From: Methanomicrobiales archaeon
GTDB taxonomy: Archaea; Halobacteriota; Methanomicrobia; Methanomicrobiales; Methanospirillaceae
Assembly (NCBI GenBank): GCA_013415575.1
Contig: JAAEES010000112.1
Coordinates: forward strand, 1 to 6,998
Reading direction: 5' to 3'
DNA length: 6,998 nt
A program made the position numbers and the translations under genes. The notes beneath the pieces were generated by a model. That model was not told where the DNA came from, ran no database searches, and saw only the letters and a program-made list of their open reading frames with translations. This document shows positions 1-6,490 of the stretch, in pieces (the first letter of the stretch is position 1; the number at the start of each line of letters is the position of its first letter).

Positions 1-181
1 CCCCACTGGTCGGGTAATCGAGGAGGCCGAGCAGGTGGAGGAGGGTGGATTTCCCGCTCCCGCTCGGTCCGGTAACGCCGACAAACTCGCCTTTCCTGAT
101 CTCGACCGACACCCCGTTCAGGGCATTGACCTTCACCTGGCCCATGGTGTAAATCCGGTACAGGTCGCGTGCGATGATCAT
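1..181 (-). CDS. ABC transporter ATP-binding protein, LolD/MacB type (partial, N-terminal 60 residues)
   Basis: This is the start of an ATPase subunit that would power the permease encoded just upstream; the rest lies beyond the window edge. Reading the minus strand from the ATG at 181 gives a typical ABC N-terminus: an aromatic A-loop candidate (Tyr11 in RIYTMG), a VNALNGVSVEIRKGEFVGV strand region, and a complete Walker A motif GPSGSGKST at residues 38-46, followed by LLHLLGLLDYPTSG. That last stretch is typical of the LolD/MacB/SalX branch (COG1136). The signature motif, Walker B and H-loop are outside the window. The start is supported by a GAGG Shine-Dalgarno at 189-192, seven bases upstream, and by a single base separating it from the permease stop codon. 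This is the third gene of the operon and is probably translationally coupled. The family call is firm; the substrate is unknown. Confidence 0.93.
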   Translation of the reverse strand, partial: MIIARDLYRIYTMGQVKVNALNGVSVEIRKGEFVGVTGPSGSGKSTLLHLLGLLDYPTSG

Positions 182-182
182 G

Positions 183-1388
183 TCAGGCCCTCATGGATTC
201 CAGGATCTCCTTGTTCGCGATGCGCCAGGCCGGGATGTACCCGGCGAGTGCCGAGGCCAAAAAGAGGTAGAGGGCATTGATCCCGATATCTGCCGGAACG
301 ATGTAGGGAGAGATGCTTCCCTCCGGAAACTCGATAGGGAAAGCCGTGAAGTAGGCGGTAAGCCCGAGCACCACCAGGATCCCGAAGATGATCCCGAGGA
401 TGGCCAGGATTAGGACCTGGAAGAGGTAGCTGTTGACGATGATGTCCTTCTTGATCCCGATCGCGAGCAGGATCCCGATCTGCCGCCGGGAGTTCAGGGT
501 CTTGATCATGATCACCACGAAGAGCACCACGGCGGCGATAACCAGGCTCACCACGATGGTGATATTGTTCAGGATGGCATAGCTCTCGACCGCGTTCCGG
601 TAGGCGTTCCCGAGGAAATCGAGCCAGGTCTGCACGTCCTCCTGCACCCCGTAGCGGAGCAGGGTCTTCTTCACCGCGTTCTCATCAGCCCCGGGATCGG
701 TCTTGACCAGCACCGAGGTCGCCTGGTCGAGCTCCCGTCCTTCGACCAGCTCCATCTCATCCCAGGTGGTGAAGACCAGGTAGTCGGTGTTGAACGAGTA
801 GGTCCGGAAGATTCCCTTGACCCGGTATTCCCGGACCACCCCGTTGGTGTACTCGGCGGTGATGGAATCCCCGACCTTGACGCCACCGAGTGAGGGGAGG
901 AAGTCTTCACTTGAGTCCGCAAAGCCGGCCACGTACCTCCCGAGGATGACCTCCCCGGTATCCCCGTCCCCGAGGTAGGTGCCCTCTTCCATGTAGGTGG
1001 AGAGGGTGGTGACCAGCATCTCGTCACGGGGCTGTACTGCCTCGACGGCCATGGAGAGCGCCTTCCCCTTGTGGCGGAGGACCGCTCCGGCCGCGTAGTG
1101 GGGGGCGGCGCGTTTGACGCCCGGCACCCGGTTCACCTTGTCGAGGAGGCCGGAGAGGTCCTCGATGTACCGGAAGTCCTCCTTTGGTTCGATAATGATG
1201 TCCGAGGTGTAGGTATCAACGGTCTGCTGCTCGTAGTTCACGATGGCCCCGGTGATGATGGAGGGCATGAAGATCATGTTGGTGAAGACCATGCCCACGA
1301 TGACCACGGTCAGGACCAGGCTCCCGAGGTTCCCCCGCTGCAGGGAGCGGAGGGCCAGAAAAAAGGAGACCTTGGAGCGGTTCAGCAT
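183..1388 (-). CDS. FtsX/MacB-type ABC transporter permease
   Basis: This 401-residue inner-membrane permease belongs to the MacB/FtsX/LolC-like superfamily, whose members couple ATP hydrolysis to movements of extracytoplasmic domains or to export of lipophilic substrates and peptides. The topology is diagnostic: one N-terminal membrane segment (about residues 22-44), a large extracytoplasmic domain (about 45-270) resembling the MacB periplasmic core, then three C-terminal segments (about 274-294, 318-345 and 369-387). The cytoplasmic stretch NSRRQIGILLAIGIKKDII after the second segment is the conserved FtsX coupling region. A longer reading would start at 1415 with nine extra residues. I prefer the ATG at 1388 because it overlaps the stop of the preceding gene as TAATG, and because the sequence from MLNRSKVSFFLALRSL matches family N-termini. 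It probably forms a dimer with the downstream ATPase. The substrate cannot be read from the sequence. Confidence 0.92.
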   Translation of the reverse strand: MLNRSKVSFFLALRSLQRGNLGSLVLTVVIVGMVFTNMIFMPSIITGAIVNYEQQTVDTYTSDIIIEPKEDFRYIEDLSGLLDKVNRVPGVKRAAPHYAAGAVLRHKGKALSMAVEAVQPRDEMLVTTLSTYMEEGTYLGDGDTGEVILGRYVAGFADSSEDFLPSLGGVKVGDSITAEYTNGVVREYRVKGIFRTYSFNTDYLVFTTWDEMELVEGRELDQATSVLVKTDPGADENAVKKTLLRYGVQEDVQTWLDFLGNAYRNAVESYAILNNITIVVSLVIAAVVLFVVIMIKTLNSRRQIGILLAIGIKKDIIVNSYLFQVLILAILGIIFGILVVLGLTAYFTAFPIEFPEGSISPYIVPADIGINALYLFLASALAGYIPAWRIANKEILESMRA

Positions 1389-2623
1389 TACGAGGCCCCG
1401 TGCTTCGCCTTCCACCAGCGGTAGCCGAAGTACCCCCCGACCGCGAGGATGATCAGGGCGGCAAGTGCGATCCAGGTGCCGTAGCTCCGGTAGACCACCA
1501 GGTCGAGCTGGCGGGTGTAGGTGCGGGTGCCCCAGTCATCGGTAAAGGTGATCTCTGCCAGGTACTGGTAGGTGCCCGGGCGGTCTGCATCGAGGGTGAA
1601 GACCGCCGGGGCATCGTTTCCGGGCTTGATCTTGCCGATGAACGCCTCCTTTGTCCCGGTGAAGGGGAGATCGACGGTAGCGCTCACCGATTTTGCATCC
1701 CCGGTCCCGGTATTCTCGATCCGGATGGTGAGGTCGAAGGGCTGGCCCTGCTCCACCCTGATGGGGGAGGTCTCGAGCGCTGCGATCCCGAGCTCGGCCT
1801 CGCCCCGGATATCGAGGCTTATCGCTTCGTTCTGGGTTGCCACCGATCCATCGAGCAGGCGGTAGCTGACCTGGACCGGAACTTCGGTGAGAAGGCTCGC
1901 GGCCCCCTGGTCAACCTTCAGGGAGACGTTCACCCCGGCGCGCTCCCCCGGTTCAAGGTACTCGATCAGGAAGACTGACGGCCCGGCCGGTCCAACCGGG
2001 ATTCCCTCGGTTGCAAGGAGGAGCCGGATGTTGTCCGCTCGTACCTGTCCCCCGTTGGATACGATGATTGTCCCCTCAGCGGTTTCCCCGGGCCGGACCA
2101 TGGCCGGGAAGTCTTTGGCAAGCGAGATGGACGGGACCCGCATCACGGAGATCTGGGTATTCACGTTCACCGGCACCGGGTACTTGAGACTCTGGCCGCC
2201 CCTGATCCGGACCAGGACCTCCGGGAAGTAGAGCCCGCTCTTCTGTGGTGCCTCGATCAGGAAGGTGAGGGGGATGATCTGGTTCAGCCCGATGTAGCCC
2301 TCGAACTGGCCGTTCCCCCCGAGGACCTTGATGTCCTTCTCGGCGAGGATCACGCTGTCCACATAGGGGATGATTTCAGTCGTAGTCGCCGATGATGCGG
2401 TTAACCCGGAATCAGGGTAACTTACGGTCGAGGTCTGCGAACCGGACGAAACGCTCCGGATGGTCACGGTCACCGTCCCCTTTTCGCCGGGCATCAGCAC
2501 GGCAGGGGTGACCTGGTAGGAATCCACGATGACCGAGGAGACCTGGGCGGCGACCGGAATACAGAGGAGCGCTGCGGCAAGGAGCACGGCGCAGACGGAA
2601 AGCGGGGTGAGGGCGGACGTCAT
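1388..2623 (-). CDS. Secreted, membrane-anchored CARDB-like surface protein (COG1361 type) of an ABC operon
   Basis: This 411-residue protein is predicted to be exported and to face the outside of the cell. Residues 1-26 form a signal peptide with a hydrophobic core and a VAA/Q cleavage-like site. The body is rich in beta strands and holds at least two repeated Ig/CARDB-like units; the clues are the phrases VRPGETAEGTIIVSNGG (about 180-200) and VEQGQPFDLTIRIENTGTG (about 290-310), both typical of COG1361 S-layer-like proteins. A single C-terminal transmembrane helix (about 384-402) ends in a basic tail (RWWKAKHGAS), so the domains are held at the outer membrane face. The ATG at 2623 has a GGAG ten bases upstream and a TATA box further up. 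It is the first gene of the operon and overlaps the permease start by one base. I infer that it acts as the extracytoplasmic partner of the transporter, in a role analogous to an adaptor. The ligand is unknown. Confidence 0.85.
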   Translation of the reverse strand: MTSALTPLSVCAVLLAAALLCIPVAAQVSSVIVDSYQVTPAVLMPGEKGTVTVTIRSVSSGSQTSTVSYPDSGLTASSATTTEIIPYVDSVILAEKDIKVLGGNGQFEGYIGLNQIIPLTFLIEAPQKSGLYFPEVLVRIRGGQSLKYPVPVNVNTQISVMRVPSISLAKDFPAMVRPGETAEGTIIVSNGGQVRADNIRLLLATEGIPVGPAGPSVFLIEYLEPGERAGVNVSLKVDQGAASLLTEVPVQVSYRLLDGSVATQNEAISLDIRGEAELGIAALETSPIRVEQGQPFDLTIRIENTGTGDAKSVSATVDLPFTGTKEAFIGKIKPGNDAPAVFTLDADRPGTYQYLAEITFTDDWGTRTYTRQLDLVVYRSYGTWIALAALIILAVGGYFGYRWWKAKHGAS

Positions 2624-2672
2624 GGGGTATTCGCTCCGGGAGGAGGTTCTCTATGAGTAGTCCGTGTGTGCC

Positions 2673-2680
2673 CTTATATG
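2673..2680 (-). promoter_or_regulatory. TATA box of the ABC operon
   Basis: Read on the minus strand this is CATATAAG, preceded by an A-rich, BRE-like GAAAACC. In archaea transcription starts about 25 bases downstream, which puts the start near 2650 and gives a leader of roughly 27 bases carrying the GGAG at 2634-2637. The element lies inside a small CCC...GGG dyad (2671-2682). This is a motif match only. Confidence 0.5.
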
Positions 2681-2682
2681 GG

Positions 2683-2728
2683 TTTTCCGGGAGGGGAGTG
2701 TTCCAAACCTGGCCATGTTTTTCCGGGA
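2683..2728. repeat. Direct repeat pair TTTTCCGGGA at the divergent promoter
   Basis: The ten bases TTTTCCGGGA occur at 2683-2692 and again at 2719-2728, exactly 36 bases apart. The first copy directly abuts the TATA box of the minus-strand operon on its upstream side. The repeat could be a regulator binding site, or one copy could simply contribute the BRE. It could also be chance. No regulator gene lies in the window. Confidence 0.35.
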
Positions 2729-2784
2729 TACTCATGAAGATTAACGATTGCAGGATCACGGACCCTCTCCCCACGACCTGTTCC

Positions 2785-2813
2785 CCTATAACAGCCGTAC
2801 CGGCAGGTTTATT
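2785..2813 (+). promoter_or_regulatory. Candidate promoter region for the iron-sulfur flavoprotein gene
   Basis: Two weak TATA-like elements lie upstream of the flavoprotein gene: CCTATAAC at 2785-2792 and GTTTATT near 2807-2813. The second would place the transcription start near 2835, giving a short leader that includes the Shine-Dalgarno. Neither is a strong consensus match and I cannot choose between them. Confidence 0.25.
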
Positions 2814-2846
2814 CCATGCCACTCCTGACTCCCATCTACCAGGAAT

Positions 2847-2851
2847 GGAGG
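2847..2851 (+). promoter_or_regulatory. Ribosome binding site that fixes the flavoprotein start
   Basis: GGAGG ends six bases before the ATG at 2858. This supports that start over the in-frame ATG at 2816, which would add 14 residues that do not look like family sequence. Confidence 0.7.
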
Positions 2852-2857
2852 CTGTAT

Positions 2858-3529
2858 ATGAAGGTTATCGGACTCAACGCAAGCCCGCGGGGGAAGGAGA
2901 GCAGGACGCTCCGGCTGGTGAACGCCGTGCTGCAGGGAGCACGGGACGAGGGAGCGGAGACGGAGCTGGTCGATATCTATTCGCTCCGGATCGAATATTG
3001 CACCGCGTGCGGTTCCTGCTACGAAACGGGTGACTGCACCCTGCTGGATGACTTCCCTGATCTCTTCGAGCGGCTGATGGATGCCGACGGGATCGTGCTC
3101 GGCGCCCCCAACTACATCGACTCGATCCCCGCCCCGCTGAAAGCGGTCTTCGACCGCATGGCCGACGCCATTCACTGCCGGATGTTTTCCGGCAAATTCG
3201 GGTGCTCGGTCTGCACGGCGGGCGGCAGCAACCATGGCCCGGTGGTGGAGTACATGAACCACGCCCTCACATCGCTCGGGGCAATCACTGTCGGCGGGGT
3301 TGGGGTTTCGGTAGGGCGGGACCCGGGAGCCCTTCCCCTGGCAGAGAAAGACGCCATAACCCTGGGACGAACGCTCGTCCAGTCCATCCGCGGCGAGCAC
3401 CGGTATCCCGACCAGGAGGAACTGCTCCGGCAGCGGCGGGACTACTTCCGGCAACTGGTGCTGTACAACAGGGAGACCTGGCCCCACGAGTACGAGTGGT
3501 ACGTCCGGATGGGCTGGATTACGGAATAG
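2858..3529 (+). CDS. Iron-sulfur flavoprotein (Isf family; NADPH-dependent FMN reductase fold)
   Basis: This 223-residue cytoplasmic redox protein has a flavodoxin-like fold predicted to bind FMN and a [4Fe-4S] cluster. It opens with MKVIGLNASPRGKESRT, the FMN phosphate-binding loop of the NADPH-dependent FMN reductase family. Cys48, Cys51, Cys54 and Cys60 form Cx2Cx2Cx5C, matching the compact cysteine motif (Cx2Cx2Cx4-7C) that ligates the cluster in Methanosarcina Isf. GAPNYIDSIPAPLKAVFDR (about 94-112) is the conserved loop and helix near the flavin. In methanogens Isf-type proteins carry electrons and have been linked to handling of oxygen and peroxide; the partner here is not identifiable. 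The ATG at 2858 is preferred over 2816 because of the GGAGG and because MKVIGLNASPRG is the family start. It is divergent from the ABC operon and convergent with the HEPN gene, so it is probably monocistronic. The family call is strong; the physiological role is inferred. Confidence 0.9.
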   Translation: MKVIGLNASPRGKESRTLRLVNAVLQGARDEGAETELVDIYSLRIEYCTACGSCYETGDCTLLDDFPDLFERLMDADGIVLGAPNYIDSIPAPLKAVFDRMADAIHCRMFSGKFGCSVCTAGGSNHGPVVEYMNHALTSLGAITVGGVGVSVGRDPGALPLAEKDAITLGRTLVQSIRGEHRYPDQEELLRQRRDYFRQLVLYNRETWPHEYEWYVRMGWITE

Positions 3530-3592
3530 GGGATCCGGGAGGAGAATCAGTGGAGGGAACCCGGCCAGAGGCTGCCCAGGGTTTCCCGGGAC

Positions 3593-3679
3593 CTCCGGAT
3601 ATCGGAGATCTCCGCCATTCTTCCGGGCAGAACGGAATGGTTGCGGACCCGGCGACGCGGCCATGACACCGTGGGTGTC
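3593..3679. terminator. Two small hairpins in the convergent gap, possible terminators
   Basis: The 159-base gap between the convergent flavoprotein and HEPN genes has no recognisable gene. It holds two perfect short stems: CTCCG/CGGAG with a 5-base loop at 3593-3607, and GACACC/GGTGTC with a 3-base loop at 3665-3679. The second lies about 10 bases beyond the HEPN stop codon. Neither is followed by a T-run on either strand, so a role in termination is only plausible. Confidence 0.25.
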
Positions 3680-3688
3680 CCGGGTGCT

Positions 3689-4201
3689 TCATTCAATGAT
3701 CGTTCTCAGTTTCTTCCGGTACCTGACGATGTTTTCGTTTGTGGTGTGGGCGATGAAATCTGCCAGCCTGCTGGTGAAGAGATCTGCGACCCGAATGAGG
3801 TCTTCTCCATCCTTCCGGGTGGCAATAGTCTCTGCGTGGTATTGAGTGTCGATCCAGTCCCTCTTTGCCACCGAGAGGGCCGCATTGTCGATATCGAACA
3901 CGGCGTTCAGGAGCAAGATGCTCGCAGAATGGTTCTCGCACTTGATCCCGTTTCTCGAAAAGAGCGCCATAACCATGTAGTACATGCTGTAGTACGCCAT
4001 CGAGACCGATTCTTCGAAGTGCCCGTTGTCGAGGAGGATCTGTGCCGACGAGAGGTAACTTTTAGATTTTTTCCGGTACATCTCGGATATAGGTTCACTC
4101 GGATTGACGATCTGGATTGCATTTTCCAGCAGGATATCATGCAAAACACTGTGCCGTATGGAAATACGCCCCAATCCCCTGGAAGTGATGTGATCCACCA
4201 T
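3689..4201 (-). CDS. HEPN domain protein without an adjacent nucleotidyltransferase partner
   Basis: This 170-residue, mostly helical protein carries a HEPN domain (PF05168/UPF0332-like) from about residue 41 to 150. The recognisable core is AYYSMYYMVMALFSRNGIKCENH, split here as AYYSMYYMVMALF (69-81) and SRNGIKCENH (82-91). Arg83-Asn84 and His91 sit where HEPN RNases keep their Rx4-6H motif, but the spacing is seven residues, so catalysis is uncertain. HEPN proteins are often toxins paired with MNT nucleotidyltransferase antitoxins; no GSxxRG-type gene is found on either side. The ATG at 4201 has no Shine-Dalgarno, which suggests a leaderless transcript. A shorter start at Met41 is possible but would remove about 40 residues that resemble family N-termini. 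G+C is low for the window (sampled blocks 52, 50 and 43%), consistent with acquisition by transfer. The family call is good; the function is unknown. Confidence 0.85.
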   Translation of the reverse strand: MVDHITSRGLGRISIRHSVLHDILLENAIQIVNPSEPISEMYRKKSKSYLSSAQILLDNGHFEESVSMAYYSMYYMVMALFSRNGIKCENHSASILLLNAVFDIDNAALSVAKRDWIDTQYHAETIATRKDGEDLIRVADLFTSRLADFIAHTTNENIVRYRKKLRTIIE

Positions 4202-4277
4202 TGTCTCTTTATTTTATGGTTCCTGATATCAAATGTGACGGTTTTACCCTCCCCCGGCTGCTCTCGTTACCCTGTCT

Positions 4278-4286
4278 CTTTTTAAG
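4278..4286 (+). promoter_or_regulatory. TATA-like element upstream of the flavoprotein pseudogene
   Basis: CTTTTTAAG lies about 20-28 bases upstream of the ATG at 4306. This is the spacing expected if the transcript were leaderless and began at that codon, and it supports 4306 as the original start. The same 104-base divergent region must also hold the HEPN promoter on the minus strand. Candidates there are TTGATATC near 4225-4232 or CATAAAATAAAG near 4206-4217, both weak. Confidence 0.35.
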
Positions 4287-4305
4287 ATCCGGATCCGGTT
4301 ATTCG

Positions 4306-5538
4306 ATGATAATGGCAATAGCACCACATCCTTGAGCGGTACCTGTTCCGGAACTCCCCGCCAGCCGCTACTTCTATCCCCCGCCACCCCCCACCTTCTC
4401 CCGTGAACTCACCGGACATCGGCTCCTGATCACCGGGTCGGGGCAGTGCAACCTGACGCACGATGGCGATATCGCGGAATTCTTCTCCCGGTACGGTGAC
4501 CATGGATCGTTCCTCCGGCCGGCGCTGCGGGGGTTTACCAACCGCGACCTGGCAGCCTTCTTTGAGGAGCGGGGACTCCGGATGACCGTTGAGCCGGGGG
4601 GGAAGATCTTCCCTGCGACAAAGCGGTCCTCCGATGTCCTCTCCATCCTCATGTCGGAATGTTCCCGGCGGGGGGTGGAGGCGATCTGCAACCAGTCGGT
4701 CCACCGGGTGGCCCGTGCTGACAGCAGGTTTATCGTGGAGACAGGGACGTCATCGTACCGGGCTGATGTCGTGGTGATTGCCACCGGCGGAGCCTCGTAC
4801 CCCGCCACCGGGTCAACCGGCGACGGTTATCACCTGGCCCGGGAGCTCGGGCATACGATCACGGAAACCGCACCGGCCCTCACCCCGGTCATGGTGCAGG
4901 ACTACGCCTTCGCTGACCTGGCCGGGATCTCGTTTGAGAACCTCCCGCTCTCCCTCTTCAGAGCCGGTAAAAAGGTCCGGCAGGTCTCCGGCGACCTGCT
5001 CTTCACCCATACCGGCCTCTCCGGCCCCGGAGTACTCGATCTCTCCCGGTTTATCCTTCCCGGTGATATACTGAAGGTCTCCTTCTTTCCCGGCATTGAC
5101 CAGGAAGCGGTCAGGAAGCAGGTGACCGATGCCATCGCCGGATCCGGGACGCGGCAGGTGAAAACGGTGCTGGCCGGACTTCCGCTCCCGGAGCGGTTCG
5201 CAAAAAGGCTGCTCGAGCTCGCCGGCGTTACCCCCGACCTGACCTGCTCCCACCTCCCGAAGCAGGCCCGGCAGGAGATCATTGCCTCCCTCACCGGGCT
5301 ACCCTTCACCGTGCTCCGGCTGGGTGGCTTTGACGAGGCCATGGTCACCCGGGGCGGCGTGGCGCTCGGTGAGATCAACCCAAAGACCATGGAATCGATG
5401 ATCGTGCCCGGCCTGTACTGCATCGGCGAGGTGCTGGACATCGATGGCGACACTGGCGGCTACAACCTGCAGGCCGCCTTCTCCACCGGGATGCTCGCCG
5501 CGAAGAGTATCACGGGGAAATACCCCTCCCGCAGTTGA
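4306..5538 (+). pseudogene. HI0933/BaiN-like FAD-dependent oxidoreductase (COG2081) with a damaged N-terminus
   Basis: The intact part is clearly a member of the HI0933/YhiN/BaiN flavoprotein family (PF03486). Numbering from the ATG at 4306, it shows GHRLLITGSGQCNLTH (37-52), ATGGASYPATGSTGDGYHLA (from 159), FTHTGLSGPGVLDLSR in the middle, and the C-terminal flavin-binding EVLDIDGDTGGYNLQAAFS. The first 36 codons are wrong: after MIMAIAPHP comes TGA at 4333-4335, and no frame encodes the expected GxGxxG dinucleotide-binding motif. Between that stop and the ATG at 4582 there is no ATG, GTG or TTG in frame, although codons 37-92 read as conserved family sequence. A start at 4582 would yield 318 residues lacking the FAD-binding fold and would have no Shine-Dalgarno. 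The ATG at 4306 gives 410 codons, the normal family length, and the usual distance to the GHRLLITG motif. The gene is therefore either decaying in place or carries sequence errors near the C-runs at 4378-4392. Confidence 0.7.
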
Positions 5539-5556
5539 CCCTACCTGTTTTGAGTC

Positions 5557-5784
5557 ATGGCTGCGATGGTGAACGATCCGGTGAGCTTTCAGGAATGGCG
5601 CCGGCTGTCCCATTCGGGATTACTGTTTTTTGCCCGGGATCGCAGCCAGGGCATGGTGCTGTTTTATCGCTTCCGGATATATCTGTCAGCAGAATGGAAT
5701 CCCGGCACCTATCCTGATGGTTCATTCCGACTGCAACCACGGCACTATGAACCGTGCATACTGATATCTTCCCGCTTCCCATAG
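5557..5784 (+). CDS. Doubtful small ORF, hypothetical 75-residue protein
   Basis: This frame begins 18 bases after the flavoprotein stop and ends 16 bases before the exporter gene. The product starts MAAMVNDPVSFQEWRRL and contains an aromatic stretch (SGLLFFARDRSQGMVLFYRF). It matches no family I recognise. There is no convincing Shine-Dalgarno, and an overlapping frame of similar length exists on the minus strand. It fills most of the 262-base spacer, which is the main argument for keeping it. It may be non-coding DNA. Confidence 0.2.
   Translation: MAAMVNDPVSFQEWRRLSHSGLLFFARDRSQGMVLFYRFRIYLSAEWNPGTYPDGSFRLQPRHYEPCILISSRFP
5717..5755. repeat. Inverted repeat upstream of the exporter gene
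   Basis: ATGGTTCAT (5717-5725) pairs with ATGAACCGT (5747-5755) over nine positions including one G-U pair, with a 21-base loop. An alternative stem, CACGG (5738-5742) with CCGTG (5752-5756), uses part of the same right arm, so the two are mutually exclusive. The element ends 45 bases before the exporter start. It could be an operator or an RNA structure; chance is also possible. Confidence 0.3.
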
Positions 5785-5800
5785 ATCTCTGCTGATCGGC

Positions 5801-6490
5801 ATGGGGCTCAGGAATCTCGACCTTGTCGCGCTCTGGAACCATCCTGTACCGCCCCTTTCACCGCGGGCCCGGCTGGTGCTGCCGGTTTTCCTGGGATCTG
5901 CACTTTTTTTCCTCTCGTTTCTCATCCTCCCCGCCAGCCTGGCGATGATTCTCGGCGGCCTGATGGTCGCTTACTATATCCCGCCGTCGGGAAAGGAATC
6001 GCTCATTCCCCTGGGAATAGTGCTGGGGATTCCCTGGTGGCTCATGGCGTTTGCCCTGGCCTACCTGGACGTCGTCACCAGTCTCTTCATGATCCTGAAC
6101 CTCGATCGGGCACAGCGCCTCCCCTACCTGGGACCATGGATCTCCAGGTCGCTGGCATCAGGCCATGAATTCATGGAACAGCGGCCCTGGCTGGCCCGGT
6201 GGAGGGTCCCCGGCGTGGCGTTCTTCGTGATGCTCCCCCTGCAGGGGACCGGGGGAGTGGGTGCCACTATCGTGGGCATCATGGCCGGGCTCAGCCCGGC
6301 AGAGATACTCCTGGCCGTCGGAATCGGTGCGACGGTGGAATGCCTGTTCTTTGCGCTGGGGTCCGAACTTATCATCCGACTGCTTGAGACGCATACGACG
6401 CTCGGCATTGCCGTCATCGCTGCAATCGTCCTTGTCGTTATCCTGTACTTCCTCGTGTCCAGGTACTGGAAGCGGGGAGCAGTGGTGTGA
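5801..6490 (+). CDS. Small multi-drug export family membrane protein (PF06695-like)
   Basis: This 229-residue polytopic membrane protein resembles archaeal and bacterial proteins annotated as putative small multi-drug export proteins. That name is historical and the transport function is poorly established. Hydrophobic segments lie at about residues 25-43, 45-60, 68-88, 137-161, 166-187 and 202-220, with a basic C-terminus (SRYWKRG). The conserved feature is the glycine-rich turn after FFVMLPLQ, GTGGVGATIVGIMAGLSP (149-166), which matches the family's PxxGTGxxxGxxxxxxLG-like core. The ATG at 5801 is the only reasonable start in frame, and no Shine-Dalgarno precedes it. A weak TATA-like CATACTGATATC near 5757-5768 could give a leader of about ten bases. 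It seems to be a single-gene unit, convergent with the kinase gene. The family assignment is fairly confident; the substrate is unknown. Confidence 0.78.
   Translation: MGLRNLDLVALWNHPVPPLSPRARLVLPVFLGSALFFLSFLILPASLAMILGGLMVAYYIPPSGKESLIPLGIVLGIPWWLMAFALAYLDVVTSLFMILNLDRAQRLPYLGPWISRSLASGHEFMEQRPWLARWRVPGVAFFVMLPLQGTGGVGATIVGIMAGLSPAEILLAVGIGATVECLFFALGSELIIRLLETHTTLGIAVIAAIVLVVILYFLVSRYWKRGAVV

Noticed and set aside
2786..3664. A 292-codon minus-strand frame opposite the iron-sulfur flavoprotein.
   Set aside because: It is a proline- and arginine-rich shadow of the GC-rich flavoprotein gene, which has clear family motifs in the other frame.
4202..4281. TGTCTCTTT repeated at 4202-4210 and 4273-4281 in the HEPN/flavoprotein divergent region.
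   Set aside because: Nine bases in a pyrimidine-rich, low-complexity setting with no dyad or promoter-relative symmetry is weak evidence for an operator.
3641..4285. A long plus-strand open frame of 214 codons across the HEPN gene.
   Set aside because: It is antisense to a recognised HEPN protein and its own translation shows no domain or sensible composition.
3531..4298. GGATCCGG occurs at 3531-3538 and 4291-4298, flanking the low-GC HEPN stretch like insertion-site duplications.
   Set aside because: The same string recurs inside the flavoprotein gene near 5140 and the sequence is a short palindrome rich in common local words, so it does not mark an insertion. No transposase or terminal inverted repeats are present.
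4333..4335. Reading the in-frame TGA of the flavoprotein gene as selenocysteine.
   Set aside because: The surrounding codons do not resemble family sequence, no cysteine is expected at that position in relatives, and no SECIS-like structure was seen; decay or sequence error is simpler.
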